DNA of 64,000 nucleotides from Powellomyces hirtus (Eukaryota > Chytridiomycota > Chytridiomycetes > Spizellomycetales > Powellomycetaceae), in the NCBI GenBank assembly GCA_025526995.1, contig JAHLKG010000019.1:603539-667538 (forward strand), given 5' to 3'. This document shows positions 21,555 to 32,138 of the stretch, in pieces. A program made the position numbers and the translations under genes. The notes under the pieces are model-generated. The model saw only the letters and a program-made list of their open reading frames with translations, did not search any database and was not told the origin of the DNA. The stretch's first letter is position 1. Each line of letters starts with the position of its first letter.

Positions 21555-22481
21555 TTAAACAGTTTGTCCATTGAAAATCAACTGGTGCATTTTGAACACC
21601 AGCGTAATCCTTCGCACAACTTCCAATACAAAAGATCGAATGAATAGAATACTCCACGCTGAAACGGCAGACGGATCTTCAAATCTTTCAAAGACGTCTC
21701 TTCCTTCCTTGAAGCTTCCAAGACTGACCATAGCACACCAGCCCAGCGGATGCTCTTTCAGATCCCGATGATTGACCACCCACTCATTGATGACGAGGAC
21801 GACAATGGAGAATGTTTTTTGGCATGGGTTCTGAGGCCAGAAGGCTTTGACTCAGGTGCCATGCGATCGAAGGCGTCGATAATCCTTTGCCATAGCGGGG
21901 TCCAGAGGATCAAAAAGAAGATTGATCAAGAGAGAGAGAGCCCTTGCATTGGTGTGGAAGAGATGAACCTGTGAACGGCTTGCTGAATGGCTGTCGTTGC
22001 ACCAGACTCCACAGAAACGCATGGGTTTTTCTGAAAGGCTTGCCAGGCACCAAGATGGTAGATGCCATGACATTTGCGCTGCCCTTTGAAAGTGATGTGG
22101 CGGTTGTCGTCTTTTTTTTTCAGCTTTGATGGTGGATACTCAGCTAGAAACGTTTGGAGTACTTTTGTGAGCTGAGTGCGTAAAGGGACAGGAATGGCAT
22201 CAGGCACAAAGCAGCAAAGACGTTGATCATCCTCATCCAGTCCCGCATAAGTAGATCTAAGGAATGTTATATCAGAAATGAGTAAATGTGCAAGAAACGT
22301 TACGTGACATGATAACGTACCTGGGAATAAGAGTGAAGCTCTCAGATTGGAGACAGTCTTTTTCATAGATTTTCATAACCTCATCTTTCGTCTTCCTACT
22401 GTTGGGTTGACGTTTGGCACCTCGAGAAGCCGAATCATCAACCAAACGTACGGGAAAACGTGATTCAGATGCTCTTGTCAT
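21555..22481 (-). pseudogene. Possible TET/JBP-like 2OG-Fe(II) oxygenase remnant, transposon-associated type
   Basis: Minus strand. The first exon starts MTRASESRFPVRLVDDSAS and ends near a GTACGT donor at ~22320. The next exon carries GLDEDDQRLCCFVPDAIPVP and FKGQRKCHGIYHLGAWQAFQ. After frame shifts come DPLDPAMAKDYRRL and INEWVVNHRDLKEHPLGWCAMVSLGSF followed by a strand-rich tail (SILFIRSFVLEVVRRITLVF). The H-R-D triad resembles the HxD iron ligands of fungal TET/JBP-type dioxygenases, which are known to occur with KDZ transposons. Where the family usually has a distal His, this copy reads LEV, so it would be inactive. Assignment rests on motif recognition only. Confidence 0.35.
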
Positions 22482-22602
22482 TTTTTGATACGGTGACGCA
22501 ACAGTCGGGTCCTGTTCTTCTGTACTGCAGGAAACAGACTAGGAAACAAAGGCACTGTGGGAGCAGAGGAGTGCAGAGGCAGGGGCGTGACAGCAGAGAT
22601 AC

Positions 22603-23013
22603 TCAAGGTGAAGACGTGAGGGGATCTGCGCCATCCTCTCCTCCTTGTACACCAGTATCAACAAGCAGGGGATCAGACATTTTGAGTGACCAGAGAGCGG
22701 GGTGATGTGGGCTGATGTGTGCGGGTTTAAGGAGGGATCCGTGGAATACGTTGTGGATTCTCCATGTCGTGGGGATCTTGACGCGGTAACTGACCTTGCC
22801 GATGCGCTCGGCGACGGGATAGGGTCCGAGTTTCTTGTCGTCGAGCCTGGTACTCGGCCGCTTGGTTTTGATATTGACTCGTCGGATGTAAACTTTGTCG
22901 CCGGCCTTGAGGGGTGGTAGGTCGAGGCGGCAATGATCCTTCGTGTCCTTCATGGTGCCCCGGGCGTACTGGAGCTCGATATTTAGGGTCTTGTGGAGGT
23001 CATGTATGGCCAT
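22603..23013 (-). mobile_element. Ty3/Gypsy integrase C-terminal (GPY/F) fragment
   Basis: A 136-aa ORF with the C-terminal integrase pattern: LHKTLNIELQYARGTMKD, LKAGDKVYIRRVNIKTKRPS, KLGPYPVAERIGKVSYRV (GPY/F module) and RIHNVFHGSLLKP. No chromodomain follows. It points away from the RNase H-integrase fragment on the other strand, and the two nearly touch near 23.01 kb. Confidence 0.8.
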
Positions 23014-24003
23014 TGTCGACGCCCTCCGTCATTGGCGCGCACTCCTCGTGGGGTCACCGCACCCAATCGCCATCTTCAGCGACCGCCAGACCCTGATGTA
23101 CTTTACTACGACGCGACAGCTGAATCAATGACAGGCCAGGTGGTCTCAGTTCCTCGCCGACTTCAACTACGTCATCGTCTATCGCGCTGGAAAGAACCAG
23201 GTTCAGGCCGATGCGCTGTGGCAGCGAAAACAAGACCGACCAACTCCGGGCTATGACATCAGCACTGCCAATCACCAACGACTCCTTGTCCCGGCGACCA
23301 GGTGCATCGGCGCCCTGACCGTTGACGACATTATTGACCGAGCCTTCATTGAGCGCGTACGCAACGCGCAGGCCACGGACCCCACCATTCAAGCCCTCCG
23401 CCAGAAGCTAGAAATCCCCGTAGACCAACGCGACCCAGTGACCGCCGAATCGCTCAGCAACTACTCCGCCGAGGAGAACCTGCTGCTCTGAAAGAATCGC
23501 GTCTACGTCCCGGGGACGGAACTCCAACACGAGGCCTTGCAACAATGCCACGACAACCCGACGGCGGGGCACTTCGGCACCACAAAGACGATTGAACTCC
23601 TCTCCCGGAATCTGTACTGGCCGCGGCTCAAGGCCGTCGTCCGGGATTACCTCAAGTCGTGGGAACCTTGTCAAGGAGCCAAGATTCACCCGAACAAGCC
23701 GTATGGGCTCCTCCAACCCTTGACGGTGCCGCAGAGAGCCTGGGGATCCATCTCCATGGACTTCATCACCGGTCTACCAAAAAACGCTCGCGGTCACGAC
23801 GCCATCCTAGTGGTCGCAGACTGCCTCACCAAGATGGGGCACTTCATTCCCACCACCGAGACCGCCACCGCTGAAGACACCTCGGATGTCATCATCAGGG
23901 ACGTCGTCCAACTTCACGGGCCCCCCGATCAGATCGTTAGCGACAGAGGACCCCAATTCAAGGCGGGGTTCTGGACACACTTCTGGGGAACCCTCGGCGC
24001 CGA
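23007..24003 (+). mobile_element. Ty3/Gypsy RNase H end and integrase fragment
   Basis: Plus-strand frames read the end of RNase H (VDALRHWRALLVG, IAIFSDRQTLMYF, YRAGKNQVQADAL), a linker, an in-frame stop near 23488, then integrase: zinc-binding HH-CC part (HDNPTAGHFGT, then CQGAK), first Asp (SMDFITGLP) and second Asp (IVSDRGPQF). The sequence leaves the family pattern at ~24003 before the third catalytic residue (Glu). Remnant, not active. Confidence 0.85.
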
Positions 24004-24231
24004 CTTGCAACAAAAGGTAGCGTGGAGTTGCCGAATACCGCATTGTTACGCGGTTTAAAAAAGCGGGCGAAGCAGCGTGCAACGTCAAGCAAGGACATGC
24101 TGCTTGTAACAGAGGTTCAGCCGTCGTGTTACAGTCAAAAGTTCCTTTGACCACGACAAATGTGTATAGCATACGCTCCTCAGGTCCGTGTCTCGTCGAG
24201 GAGCCTCTGACTGTTTGTTCTTCTCGCTCAG

Positions 24232-25524
24232 TATGAACGGGTTGCAAGCCGACATGTCATTCAACTCGCTCAGCGCGAAGCCCGCATCCATGAACTAGAA
24301 ACCCGGCTACAGCAGCCACGCACGCAAGCACCGACGCAGCCAGGCTCACCGGCTCCCGGCGCATCAGATTCCGAGGTGATCGCCTCGCTGCGGAAAAAGC
24401 TGCAACCGCCGTTCACCACCTCAAGCAGCTGTCTGCCGAAAACACAAACCTCACGCACCGGGTGACGGCAGCAGAGGCTGCCACAAAGCAGAAGGATGAA
24501 GAGCTTGCTGGAGAAGAGCGCCAACGTCAAGGCCAGCACTCAGCATGCTGAGATCGAGCGCCTGGCCAGCGACCTGCAGCAGGCTTTGTCTACGCAAGAC
24601 AGCTCTGTTGCAGCTGCAGAGGAAAAGCGACATGCCTTTGCTCACTGCGTGACAGAAATGAAATCCTCGATGCTGAGAGGCAAAGTCTTGCGCGAAAAGC
24701 CGACCTCGCTGCGCATATCGAGGACGCGAAACAGGTCGATGCAACAGAGCACGCGAGCTTGAAGTGCTCAGAGCCGAGAATAAACGGTTGGCGGAGCAGT
24801 TGCAGGACACGAAAAATGGGTTGACCGAATCCGCAGCTGACAGCGGATAAGGAGCGCTCGGGCGCCCAGGCTGTCGAATACCAGCGGGAGCTTGAGGCGC
24901 TCGGCGACGAGAACAAAAGGTTTGCGGGGCGTGTGCAAGAAGCCCAGCCCGGTCTCACCAAGCTCGAAGATCTCTCGCGGACGGCACAACAGCTGACGGC
25001 AGAAAAGGAAGGCTTCGATGAGCAGCGTCAGGCAGACGCGCAACACATCAAAGAGCTGAGTGCAGCCCTGTACAACTGCGCTGGAGTCGGCCCTTGGCTC
25101 CACATCTTTGTCTTCGGAAGAAGAGCCATTACGTGCCCAAGTCAACCTATGAAAGAACAGCTGGATGCCTCTGAGAAGAAATGTCAACTGCTGGACGCTG
25201 AGGCTGGAACTGCGCAGGGCAATTCCCGGTCCCGACGCCGCGCTCCTCGCCAAACTCGACGAAAAAGACCGCGAAATTGACTCTCTGAAAGCAAAGCTGG
25301 ACGACGCCGAGGCAGAACACGACGCCATCTACGAGGAAAGTGAAGCAGTCAAGGCCGAGCGCGATAACGCCGCGCGCCAGCTGCACTCTCTCACCGGAAC
25401 CGACGCCGAGCTGCGAAACGAGGTAGCCGCACTGAAGGCGGCCAACGACGACCACAACCGTCGCCTCGGCGACACCGGTGAAGCTAGGCAAAGCCCAGCC
25501 TCGCGAGGGTCCTCGCGCGTGTAA
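24232..25524 (+). pseudogene. GRIP-golgin-like protein, N-terminal half, frame-broken
   Basis: After a CTCGCTCAG acceptor, plus-strand frames give a long coiled coil: QLAQREARIHELETRL, LKQLSAENTNLTHRV, ENKRLAEQLQDTK, GDENKRFAGRVQEAQPGLTK, ALLAKLDEKDREIDSLKAKL, ERDNAARQLHSLTGTDAELR. Small indels switch the frame several times. With the C-terminal half at 26.4-28.4 kb it resembles a golgin (long coiled-coil Golgi tether). Its 5' end may have been removed by the Gypsy fragment upstream. Confidence 0.45.
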
Positions 25525-25882
25525 TTTCAAGGGGCACACCTACACATACACATGCATATACACCCGGCATCCAAAGTATGTGAAAAGCGCATACGACGCG
25601 ATCCAATGGCAAGCCCGCGCAAACCTAGCGTTATATATACAGTACGTTCGCACGTTCGTCGTTTTTCCCACACGCGGCGGGCTGATGTGTGGTTTCATTT
25701 CCTGTTGTTGTTTTCTTTCGGGTGCGGCTCGTGCAGCTGGGGGTGCGAATAGTGGCGATCCTAGATTAGGTCGCAAGGGAGGTTTTTCCCGGTTTCACTT
25801 TGGTTCTTTCTTTTGTCAAGCCTGGGAAAGATTCGCTCCTCGTTGGTCGAACACCCCCCGACAACAACGACAAAGCAACAAC

Positions 25883-26176
25883 ATGTACACCTCGGCACAC
25901 CTTGCTATTCTGTGCAGAACCTTCCTCACATGCTACCTGTGCATGCTCACCTGGAACAGCTGTGCTTACCTCCATTGGAAGGAGGCGCAAACAGGCGGGG
26001 TGGATTTCGACTTTGAACTCTCTGTCATGTCCTTCTTCAGAGGGAACCTGCTACAGATGTCCTTAACATTGACGATAGTCTCAATCATCCTCTACTCTAT
26101 TGTCGAACATCTCTTCCGATCAGTTATCAGGCTTTACGAAACTTTAACACATAGAAAGCATAGAACCTTTGTATAG
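25883..26176 (+). CDS. Small predicted membrane protein, 97 aa
   Basis: Starts MYTSAHLAILCRTFLTCYLC. Two hydrophobic segments are visible: LAILCRTFLTCYLCMLTW and MSLTLTIVSIILYSIVEHLF. Basic C-terminal end (THRKHRTFV). No family recognised. The composition differs from the GC-rich coiled-coil flanks. It may be a small gene carried by an insertion, or a chance ORF. Confidence 0.35.
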   Translation: MYTSAHLAILCRTFLTCYLCMLTWNSCAYLHWKEAQTGGVDFDFELSVMSFFRGNLLQMSLTLTIVSIILYSIVEHLFRSVIRLYETLTHRKHRTFV

Positions 26177-26202
26177 TCATATTATAGTTCAGTGTCCATT
26201 TC

Positions 26203-26391
26203 TCAAGGCTTTGCTGATTCTGTTGATTCGGTTCCTTTCCTGTTTGCCGCTTGCTCCTCTAGTGGTTTGAGGGCGGTCTCCTGGCGTTCCAACAGGAGAT
26301 TCAGTTTCTGGTCCTGTCGCTGAAGCATGGCGTGCAAGTCCAGGTATGGTCGCTGAGCCAGTTTGAGTGTAGCATCCAGAAAAGGTCCCAT
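26203..26391 (-). CDS. Small helical ORF, 62 aa
   Basis: Encodes MGPFLDATLKLAQRPYLDLH followed by QRQDQKLNLLLERQETALKP, a short amphipathic coiled-coil-like helix. No family recognised. It may be a terminal exon whose other exons are not visible. Confidence 0.25.
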   Translation of the reverse strand: MGPFLDATLKLAQRPYLDLHAMLQRQDQKLNLLLERQETALKPLEEQAANRKGTESTESAKP

Positions 26392-26396
26392 ATATC

Positions 26397-28360
26397 ATGA
26401 CAGCGGCTGGGGTGTGTCGAATCGCCGAGCTGGAAAACGACGTCGAAAAGTATCGCGCGCTTGCCGAGCAGAAACTCAGCGGACTCGACGAGCACAGAAA
26501 CGGTGCATCCGATACCCCTGATGTTGAAGCCGCCATTCTGGCCCTCCTGGACGCCTTGGTCGCCGGCGACCGCGGTGCTGATGCCGAGAGCCCGACTGCC
26601 GGTTGGGGCAGCATGGACAATCTCAACCACCAGGGAAGCACGGACGCGCCCCTCGCCGTCCAGGGACGCGTTGCCTCCCTTGGCCAACTGCTGGCTTCGT
26701 TTCGCGCGCGGGTGACCCAGCGCGAAGCGGAACTCGATACAGCTCACAACGTCGCGGCAGAGCTCAGAGTCAAACTGCAACGTTATGCAGCCACGGGCAG
26801 CACTGACGTTCCCACTGAGCGGCAAAACTACGACGCCGAGCTCGTCGAGCTTCGAACCAAGTGCGAGCAAGCCGAAGCAGACGTCAAGCGGTTGACCGGA
26901 GAGCGCACAAGGCTCATAGACAAACTCACCAGCATGAAGAACGCGTCTGCGTTGAAGCTACAAGCTGAAATGGTAAGGCGCGCAGTTCTTTGTTTACTTT
27001 GGGAGCTCACGTCGAGCTCACGTCGCTGATGCTTATCGCTTCCACTTTTCTCAGGAAACCTCTGCTCGACTCCGCCCCGAACTCGCCCATCTGCAGCAGA
27101 CCATCAACGCGCGTCACGCGCTCGCATGACACGCTCTTGGCCGACAATCATCGTATGACTTCGCCCAACGCTCAGCAGGATGACGCCATCGCGCGGCTCA
27201 ACACGGACACGCCATCGCGCGGCTCAACACGGACCTCGCTCGGCTCCGCGCGCACCTGGTCGAGACCGAAGACAGGCAGCTGGCGCACGCTGCCGAGAAC
27301 GAGGAGCGCCTTGCCAAGCTCCGGCAGCAGATTGCGGAGCGGGACCGCAGCCTGGCGCACAGGGAGGAACAGGCCGCGCGGGACCGCGATGCCGCCAGGC
27401 AGGCGCAGGACAAGGTCGACGCCTTGATGGACGAAGCGGACGAGCTCAAGCTCGAAGCGCAAAAGCTTGCGCTGGAGAAGGAGCGCGAGCAGCAGGCCGT
27501 CGAAAACCTCACGCGCCTGCTCGCCGAGTTCCAGGACTCGAAGCAGGCTGAATTGGACCAGGCCCTCCGCGCCGCGGGCGCTGAGACTGACGAACGGCGC
27601 ACGCAGCTTGAGGACTGCCAACGCGGCTGCAGCGGCTTAAGCCGGCAGTCGGGCGGCGGACGCGGCCGAGCTCGCTCTCAAAACGCAGCTCGTCGACATG
27701 CTCCGGCACGACCTGCACAACGTGCACCAACTCGGCAAGGCGCTCCGCCGGCTCCACGACACAACGGCCTCGGGCGACCCGGTGGACAAGCAGGTCGCGG
27801 CCAGCCTTCTCGCCGGCTTCCTCGAGCTCCCTCGCGGCGATCGCAAGCGGTACGACGTCCTCAACGTCCTTGCCAGCTATCTGTGCCTCGAGGACCAGGA
27901 CCGCGTCACGATTGGGCTGCCGCGCGGGCCGGCGGCTGGTGCCGGTGGAACGAGGAGCGGTCCGCCCAATGCGGCCGTTGGCGAAAGCTTTACCGACATG
28001 TGGATCAGCTTCTTGCTCAAAGAAAGCAGCAAGGGCGCCACGGATCAGGCCCCGCCGCCAACGCCCCCGGATTCGAGGCGCACGAGCGTGGCGCGCCTGC
28101 AGCCGAGCGATCTGCGCAAGGCGAGCACCATCCCGGTGGGAGGAGTCGCCGCGCCCACCGCACTGTCTCTGGAAGGGCAGCAAAAACCGCCTGCTGCGGC
28201 CGCACCGTCACCTCAGCCACTGCCCATCACAGCCGACGCCCCTCCGCCGTTAGCGAGCGACAAAATCGCAGAGAAGCAAGGCCAACCGGCCGACCGCTTC
28301 CAGTCCTCCCTCCCCCGACCCTCTCCTCTTTATCCTTCTCCCTCATGTACACTAATTTAA
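26397..28360 (+). pseudogene. GRIP-golgin-like protein, C-terminal half
   Basis: Plus-strand frames continue a coiled coil (RIAELENDVEKYRALAEQKL; KCEQAEADVKRLTGERTRLI; a GTAAGG donor near 26971; REEQAARDRDAARQAQDKVD; KLALEKEREQQAVENLTRLL). It ends with VDKQVAASLLAGFLELPRGD and RYDVLNVLASYLCLEDQDRV, close to the GRIP pattern that binds Arl1-GTP at the trans-Golgi in Imh1-type golgins. A Pro/Ala-rich tail follows, to a stop at 28358-28360. A near-duplicate of the ~19 bases GCCATCGCGCGGCTCAACA occurs in tandem at ~27185-27225 and shifts the frame. Confidence 0.5.
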
Positions 28361-28780
28361 CATGCGCGGTCGATTGTTGCTTGGCTCATTCTCCCTTTTT
28401 CGAGCGCCGACACCAGTTTGAGTGATTGCACCGCCACTAACGCTCATAATTTGGCGTTTGTTCGTCATCGTCGCGCTTCTCCTCCCATCTCAAGTCCGAC
28501 CAGTCGACATTCTTCTGCCATTGCAATTACACTTACCACTACTACTTGCGCTCCTTTGAGCAAACCCGTTTTGATGCCTTGCTGGTCCTCTCGATCCCGC
28601 GCCTCTCCGCGCTTGCCTTTCCTCCTCTGCCCTTGAGGCGCTCATGTCCCTCAAGGTCCCTTCGTCCGTCTGAAACTTCTGATACCTCCGACTTCTACTC
28701 GTGCCGCCAGGCCTGGCGGGGCGTACGACCGAGACCCTTCTACTCCACGCTCCCGCACGCTCCAAATAGTAATCAGACAA

Positions 28781-29590
28781 TGAAAGCGTATCAGGCAGAG
28801 CCGGGCGTTCTGCTAAAGGTCCGGGCGTCTGCCGCAACAAGAGGTTTGTGCCCGGACTGCTACGCTGTCGACGAAGTATTGCATTCTCGGCTCACTGTCC
28901 ACGAGCTCCGCATTCGTCAGCCTGGACCAGGTCAAGGAGGAAATCTACTCGCTGTTGTCTCCCGGTGCACGCGCAAATCCTTCTCCCGGGCAGAACTGCT
29001 GCCGATGCGCAGGTCAAAGAGTCCAACGTCGAGGATATCTTCAAAGAAGACGCCGTCCTATTCGTGTACAACCGTTTGCTGCTTCTCGACACGCCGGACT
29101 CTGCGGCTATGCTGCCTGTTTCTCCCGACATTGAACCCCCTGTCCCGCAAAAAGTGCTGCTTGACCTCGCGTCGCGAAACACGTCGAAGGCGCTCGAAAA
29201 GTGCGCCACGTACGTCGACGTCTTTCGCTCGCATTTGACCTTTAGCCAGGCTACCGCGCGCACTGCGGAGTATCACGCTTCCATCTGCGAAAAGTCTTAC
29301 GACGGTGAGTGGTTCTTGTTCCTCTATGAGACCCTGGACCCGCACCCGGGGGCTCACACTGCGCCCTTTATGTGCCAGAACAAAAGGCGCAGGTCGCGGC
29401 TCTAACCGTCGCGCTCACCAATCTCGGTGGGTACAGCAGAGCCGTCTGCGAAGCTTTCGACAAGTTTCTTGTTGCCGGTGGCCAGGAGCTTGCCCTTCTG
29501 ATCCATGATCGGACGATCGCCGAGAATCGGGTCGAGCGGCCTCATGAAGGGGACGCTCACCTACACACCCTACGAGCTGTCATATGAGCA
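28781..29590 (+). pseudogene. ATG11: ATG11-like autophagy scaffold, N-terminal part
   Basis: Atg11 scaffolds selective-autophagy machinery. Reading across frames from ATG 28781 (MKAYQAEPGVLLKVRASAAT): SSAFVSLDQVKEEIYSLLSP, then KESNVEDIFKEDAVLFVYNR followed by LLLLD (the ubiquitin-like domain end, where Atg11/FIP200 have an F-V-Y/F-D/N-R motif). Next come RNTSKALEKCATYVDVFRSH and FSQATARTAEYHASICEKSY, a GTGAGT intron (~29307-29378) and EQKAQVAALTVALTNLGGYS. The long helical remainder is missing. Several single-base frame changes are present. The family call rests on pattern and could be wrong. Confidence 0.4.
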
Positions 29591-29798
29591 TCGCGGAAAC
29601 CAGGCAAAGGTGTGCTCCGAGGTTGACAAGCTCTGGATCGACGAGGCTTGTCCCGAATACGCTGCCCTCAACACCAAAGTCCCCAGTGCTCTCGGACCAA
29701 ATAACTGCTTGGGCTACTGTACATACGAGAAAGACTCACATGGGAAAATCAAGATGATTTTGTGGCCATCGGATTATCCAGTAGATCAGCCAATGTAA
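29589..29798 (+). CDS. Unrecognised ORF fragment following ATG11
   Basis: Frame gives VDKLWIDEACPEYAALNTKV and NCLGYCTYEKDSHGKIKMIL up to TAA. It has normal protein composition but no recognised domain. It may be the end of an unrelated truncated gene. Confidence 0.25.
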   Translation, partial: HRGNQAKVCSEVDKLWIDEACPEYAALNTKVPSALGPNNCLGYCTYEKDSHGKIKMILWPSDYPVDQPM

Positions 29799-29889
29799 TA
29801 ACGGCGTGTAAGAGATGACAAGCTCGTGGCAATTTATTCGCAAAGCCGATAGAGGAAGTGGCGCCAGCGAAACTCGCGACGAAACGGTG

Positions 29890-30105
29890 GCAAGTCCATG
29901 AAAAGAGATGTGCAAAAAACTGTCGAAATGCGTGACAGTGAATACCTTGGTCAATACTTGACCAAATGGAACGAGACAGCGATATTCCTACTCGCCAGGG
30001 TCCCCTCTACGATGGGGTAATGCAGCGCTGTGTCTGTGTTGGGTTGGGAAAGCAAAGGGCACACAGAGATGGCCCCCATAGTCAAAAAACCGTCGATAAA
30101 TGCAA
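29890..30105 (+). repeat. Dispersed repeat, intact counterpart of the Copia 1 target site
   Basis: About 150-200 bp here match, at roughly 80% by eye, the pieces flanking Copia 1 (51790-51862 and 57621-57769). Shared blocks include CTACTCGCCAGGG, TGGGGTAATGC and ATAGTCAAAAA. The sequence GTCAATACTTG is uninterrupted here and is split by Copia 1 in the other copy. Confidence 0.75.
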
Positions 30106-31123
30106 AGGGTCGTCACTACCTGGGCCGCAGACTTCTGATACCCGGCTGTGCGACGATTGGGCGGCAAGGGTTTGAGGACCCTAGTCCCGTTGACGCGTCG
30201 CGCCTCACGCGAAGGTTGCACGTTGGAGTGCGCTGGCCAGACAGTCTGCGAGTTGCGAAATCTTCAGAGCAGGTCCTCCGTCCGTATCGTCGTCTTTGAG
30301 CACATCCTTGCGCGTGATCGCCTCATCTTTGTGGCGACTCCGACTCAGAGACGGACGCCGCGACGGAACGCAAATCTCGGTCGGGATCGCGTGGGCCTCA
30401 AGCGAGACCGTCCTAGTTAATAGCCTTGACATTCGCCGAGTGTGGAGCTTGTGCCGCGAGTAGACGACGCGCTGAGAGGTGAGTCATAAAAATTGGATAT
30501 GTATTTGTGCCTGTCGACGGTCGCGCGAATAGGAGCGTTGTCGGAGAGTTTTTGATTGGTAGGCGATGACATGTGCAGCCTTGTGAGGAGCTCGTCAAGG
30601 ACCGCGGGATGTCCAAGACAGTTTCTTGTTTTCATTACACCTTATCTGAGACTAAGACGGGTGAGGCCAGAAGCAGGGATGTGATGTGCATGCAATACAG
30701 GAGTGAACTCCCTCCTGATGTTGAGTTCGATTGTCCCGCGCCGTCAACTGCGGGTCGGTTGTCGCTGACGTGGCGCGCAGCGCGTAGAGCACATCGGACA
30801 GTGACAGGTGGTTCGGTCGTCAAACAGCTCCCTACGTCATCGCCGCGTCAGCAAGCTACTCAATGTGCGTGCGATTGGCGAGCTCGAAGCTCAAGGCATC
30901 TCTCGCAGATCGTATCCTGTTCGACGCGTTGTCAAGCACCTGTTGGGGGCGCTCACAGAAGAAGGCCCGAAGCCTCCTTCTCTCTTCCGTCATGGATGAC
31001 CGACTCGGAATGGACAGCAAACTCTCGTTAGAAGACCTTGGGCGCGCCCACGTCATTATTTAGGGGGTCTTTGGGCGAGCAAAGCAAAGTCACCTGAAGG
31101 ACGTTTCCCTGACGCGCGAGGCC
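30106..31123. other. No supported gene; short broken ORFs
   Basis: Frames on both strands are short and interrupted, and nothing is recognised. Likely decayed sequence. Confidence 0.4.
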
Positions 31124-31693
31124 GTGCAAACCTCACCGGCCACGTATTTTCCGCTTCTGTTCGCAATCCGCCTGTTCTTCGAAAGTGGGAGAGACTCCTG
31201 GAAGAAGTCCCTCGAGCTCAGGACGATCGAGGAGAAGAAAGCGCTCGCCCGTATCGATGATCGCGGGGGTGCCATCATCAAGGAGTTTCCGTTGCTCCCA
31301 GCGTTTAGCGATGGTTGGCAGCCAATTACAGTTGATAACTTGATGCTACTCGAGTAGATGGGACGCCAGGGCTTGGATGAGGGTGACGATCCCCAGCAGA
31401 TCTATCGAGCGCTCTGGTCGAAGTTTTTCCGAGTTCCCGACGTTCTACCTAGCGACGCGTGGGGGCAGACGAGCTACAGGACCTTTCACCACATGATCCG
31501 GACGCACGGCGTTTGGCTCGGCGTCTTGGTGAATACCGCCCGTTCTCGAAAAAGGTTGCGGGCCTCGGAGCCTGTCTCCACCATTCCGGGAGTGACCAAC
31601 TCGAAGGCGTCAAGGCTCGCCGCGACAGATCCCGCCGTTCTGCTTGGCAAGGTCGTCGCCGTCGTGGACCCGATGGAGTCTTTCTCGCCGTGA
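31124..31693 (+). pseudogene. Unrecognised ORF with one in-frame stop
   Basis: Two ORFs in the same frame (77 and 111 aa) are separated only by TAG at 31355-31357. They read TYFPLLFAIRLFFESGRDSW up to the stop and then RALWSKFFRVPDVLPSDAWG and TFHHMIRTHGVWLGVLVNTA. The continuous frame suggests one original gene. Family unknown. Confidence 0.35.
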
Positions 31694-32138
31694 CAATTGG
31701 AGAGTGGGAAGTGCCCACAGTTATGAAGTTGGACACTCCGAGAAAGAAGAGCGAGACGATAGAGAAGATTGTGGATTTTTGAAATGGCAGAAGCCCATCC
31801 TGACAGTAGGGTACTACCGTATTGGCTCTGAACTTGGCCATAATGGAGAGCGACAAACTCGCCATTATAGAACGCACCAGATCGTGGCCAACGTCTTTGG
31901 GAAACTTCCCACCAACTTTAATCGTCACCATCTTGTCAATAACACCCTTTACGAGGTCATTGGTAATCTCGGGTGCCGAGTTGCCATTTTCGAGTCGATA
32001 GCGGTAATACAGGTTGAGGAACAGTAGAACTCTTTGCCCGACGACCGTTATGGAGAGGACCGCCAGATCGATCTTGTCTTGGAAAATTTTCCTTTCCGAG
32101 CTGTCGAGTGTTTTGTTGATGAAGGCACCGAGACTCAT
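31449..32138 (-). CDS. Unrecognised helical protein ORF, possibly a Fanzor N-terminal relative
   Basis: From ATG 32138 the frame reads MSLGAFINKTLDSSERKIFQ, then KIDLAVLSITVVGQRVLLFL, NLYYRYRLENG and TNDLVKGVIDKMVTIKVGGK. The end (after ~31.7 kb) becomes Arg/Ser-rich and is probably read-through of unrelated DNA. The helix-rich pattern with NLYYRYRLEN loosely resembles the N-terminal region of Fanzor proteins, but no RuvC part is present nearby. Weak assignment. Confidence 0.3.
   Translation of the reverse strand: MSLGAFINKTLDSSERKIFQDKIDLAVLSITVVGQRVLLFLNLYYRYRLENGNSAPEITNDLVKGVIDKMVTIKVGGKFPKDVGHDLVRSIMASLSLSIMAKFRANTVVPYCQDGLLPFQKSTIFSIVSLFFLGVSNFITVGTSHSPIVTARKTPSGPRRRRPCQAERRDLSRRALTPSSWSLPEWWRQAPRPATFFENGRYSPRRRAKRRASGSCGERSCSSSAPTRR

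Larger units (their letters stand above)
25525..26396. other. ~870-bp segment separating the two halves of the golgin-like gene
   Basis: The coiled-coil reading stops at TAA 25522-25524 and resumes at ~26397. The segment between is less GC-rich and holds two small ORFs (25883-26176 plus, 26203-26391 minus). It could be an insertion, or two separate genes could meet here. I could not find target duplications by eye. Confidence 0.35.

Noticed and set aside
24060..24231. Separate gene between the Gypsy fragment and the golgin-like gene
   Set aside because: No frame is open. The stretch looks like intron or flank sequence ending in a CTCGCTCAG acceptor.
27509..28183. 224-aa minus-strand ORF opposite the golgin C-terminus
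   Set aside because: Mirror of a coiled-coil/GRIP-like frame, with no domain of its own.
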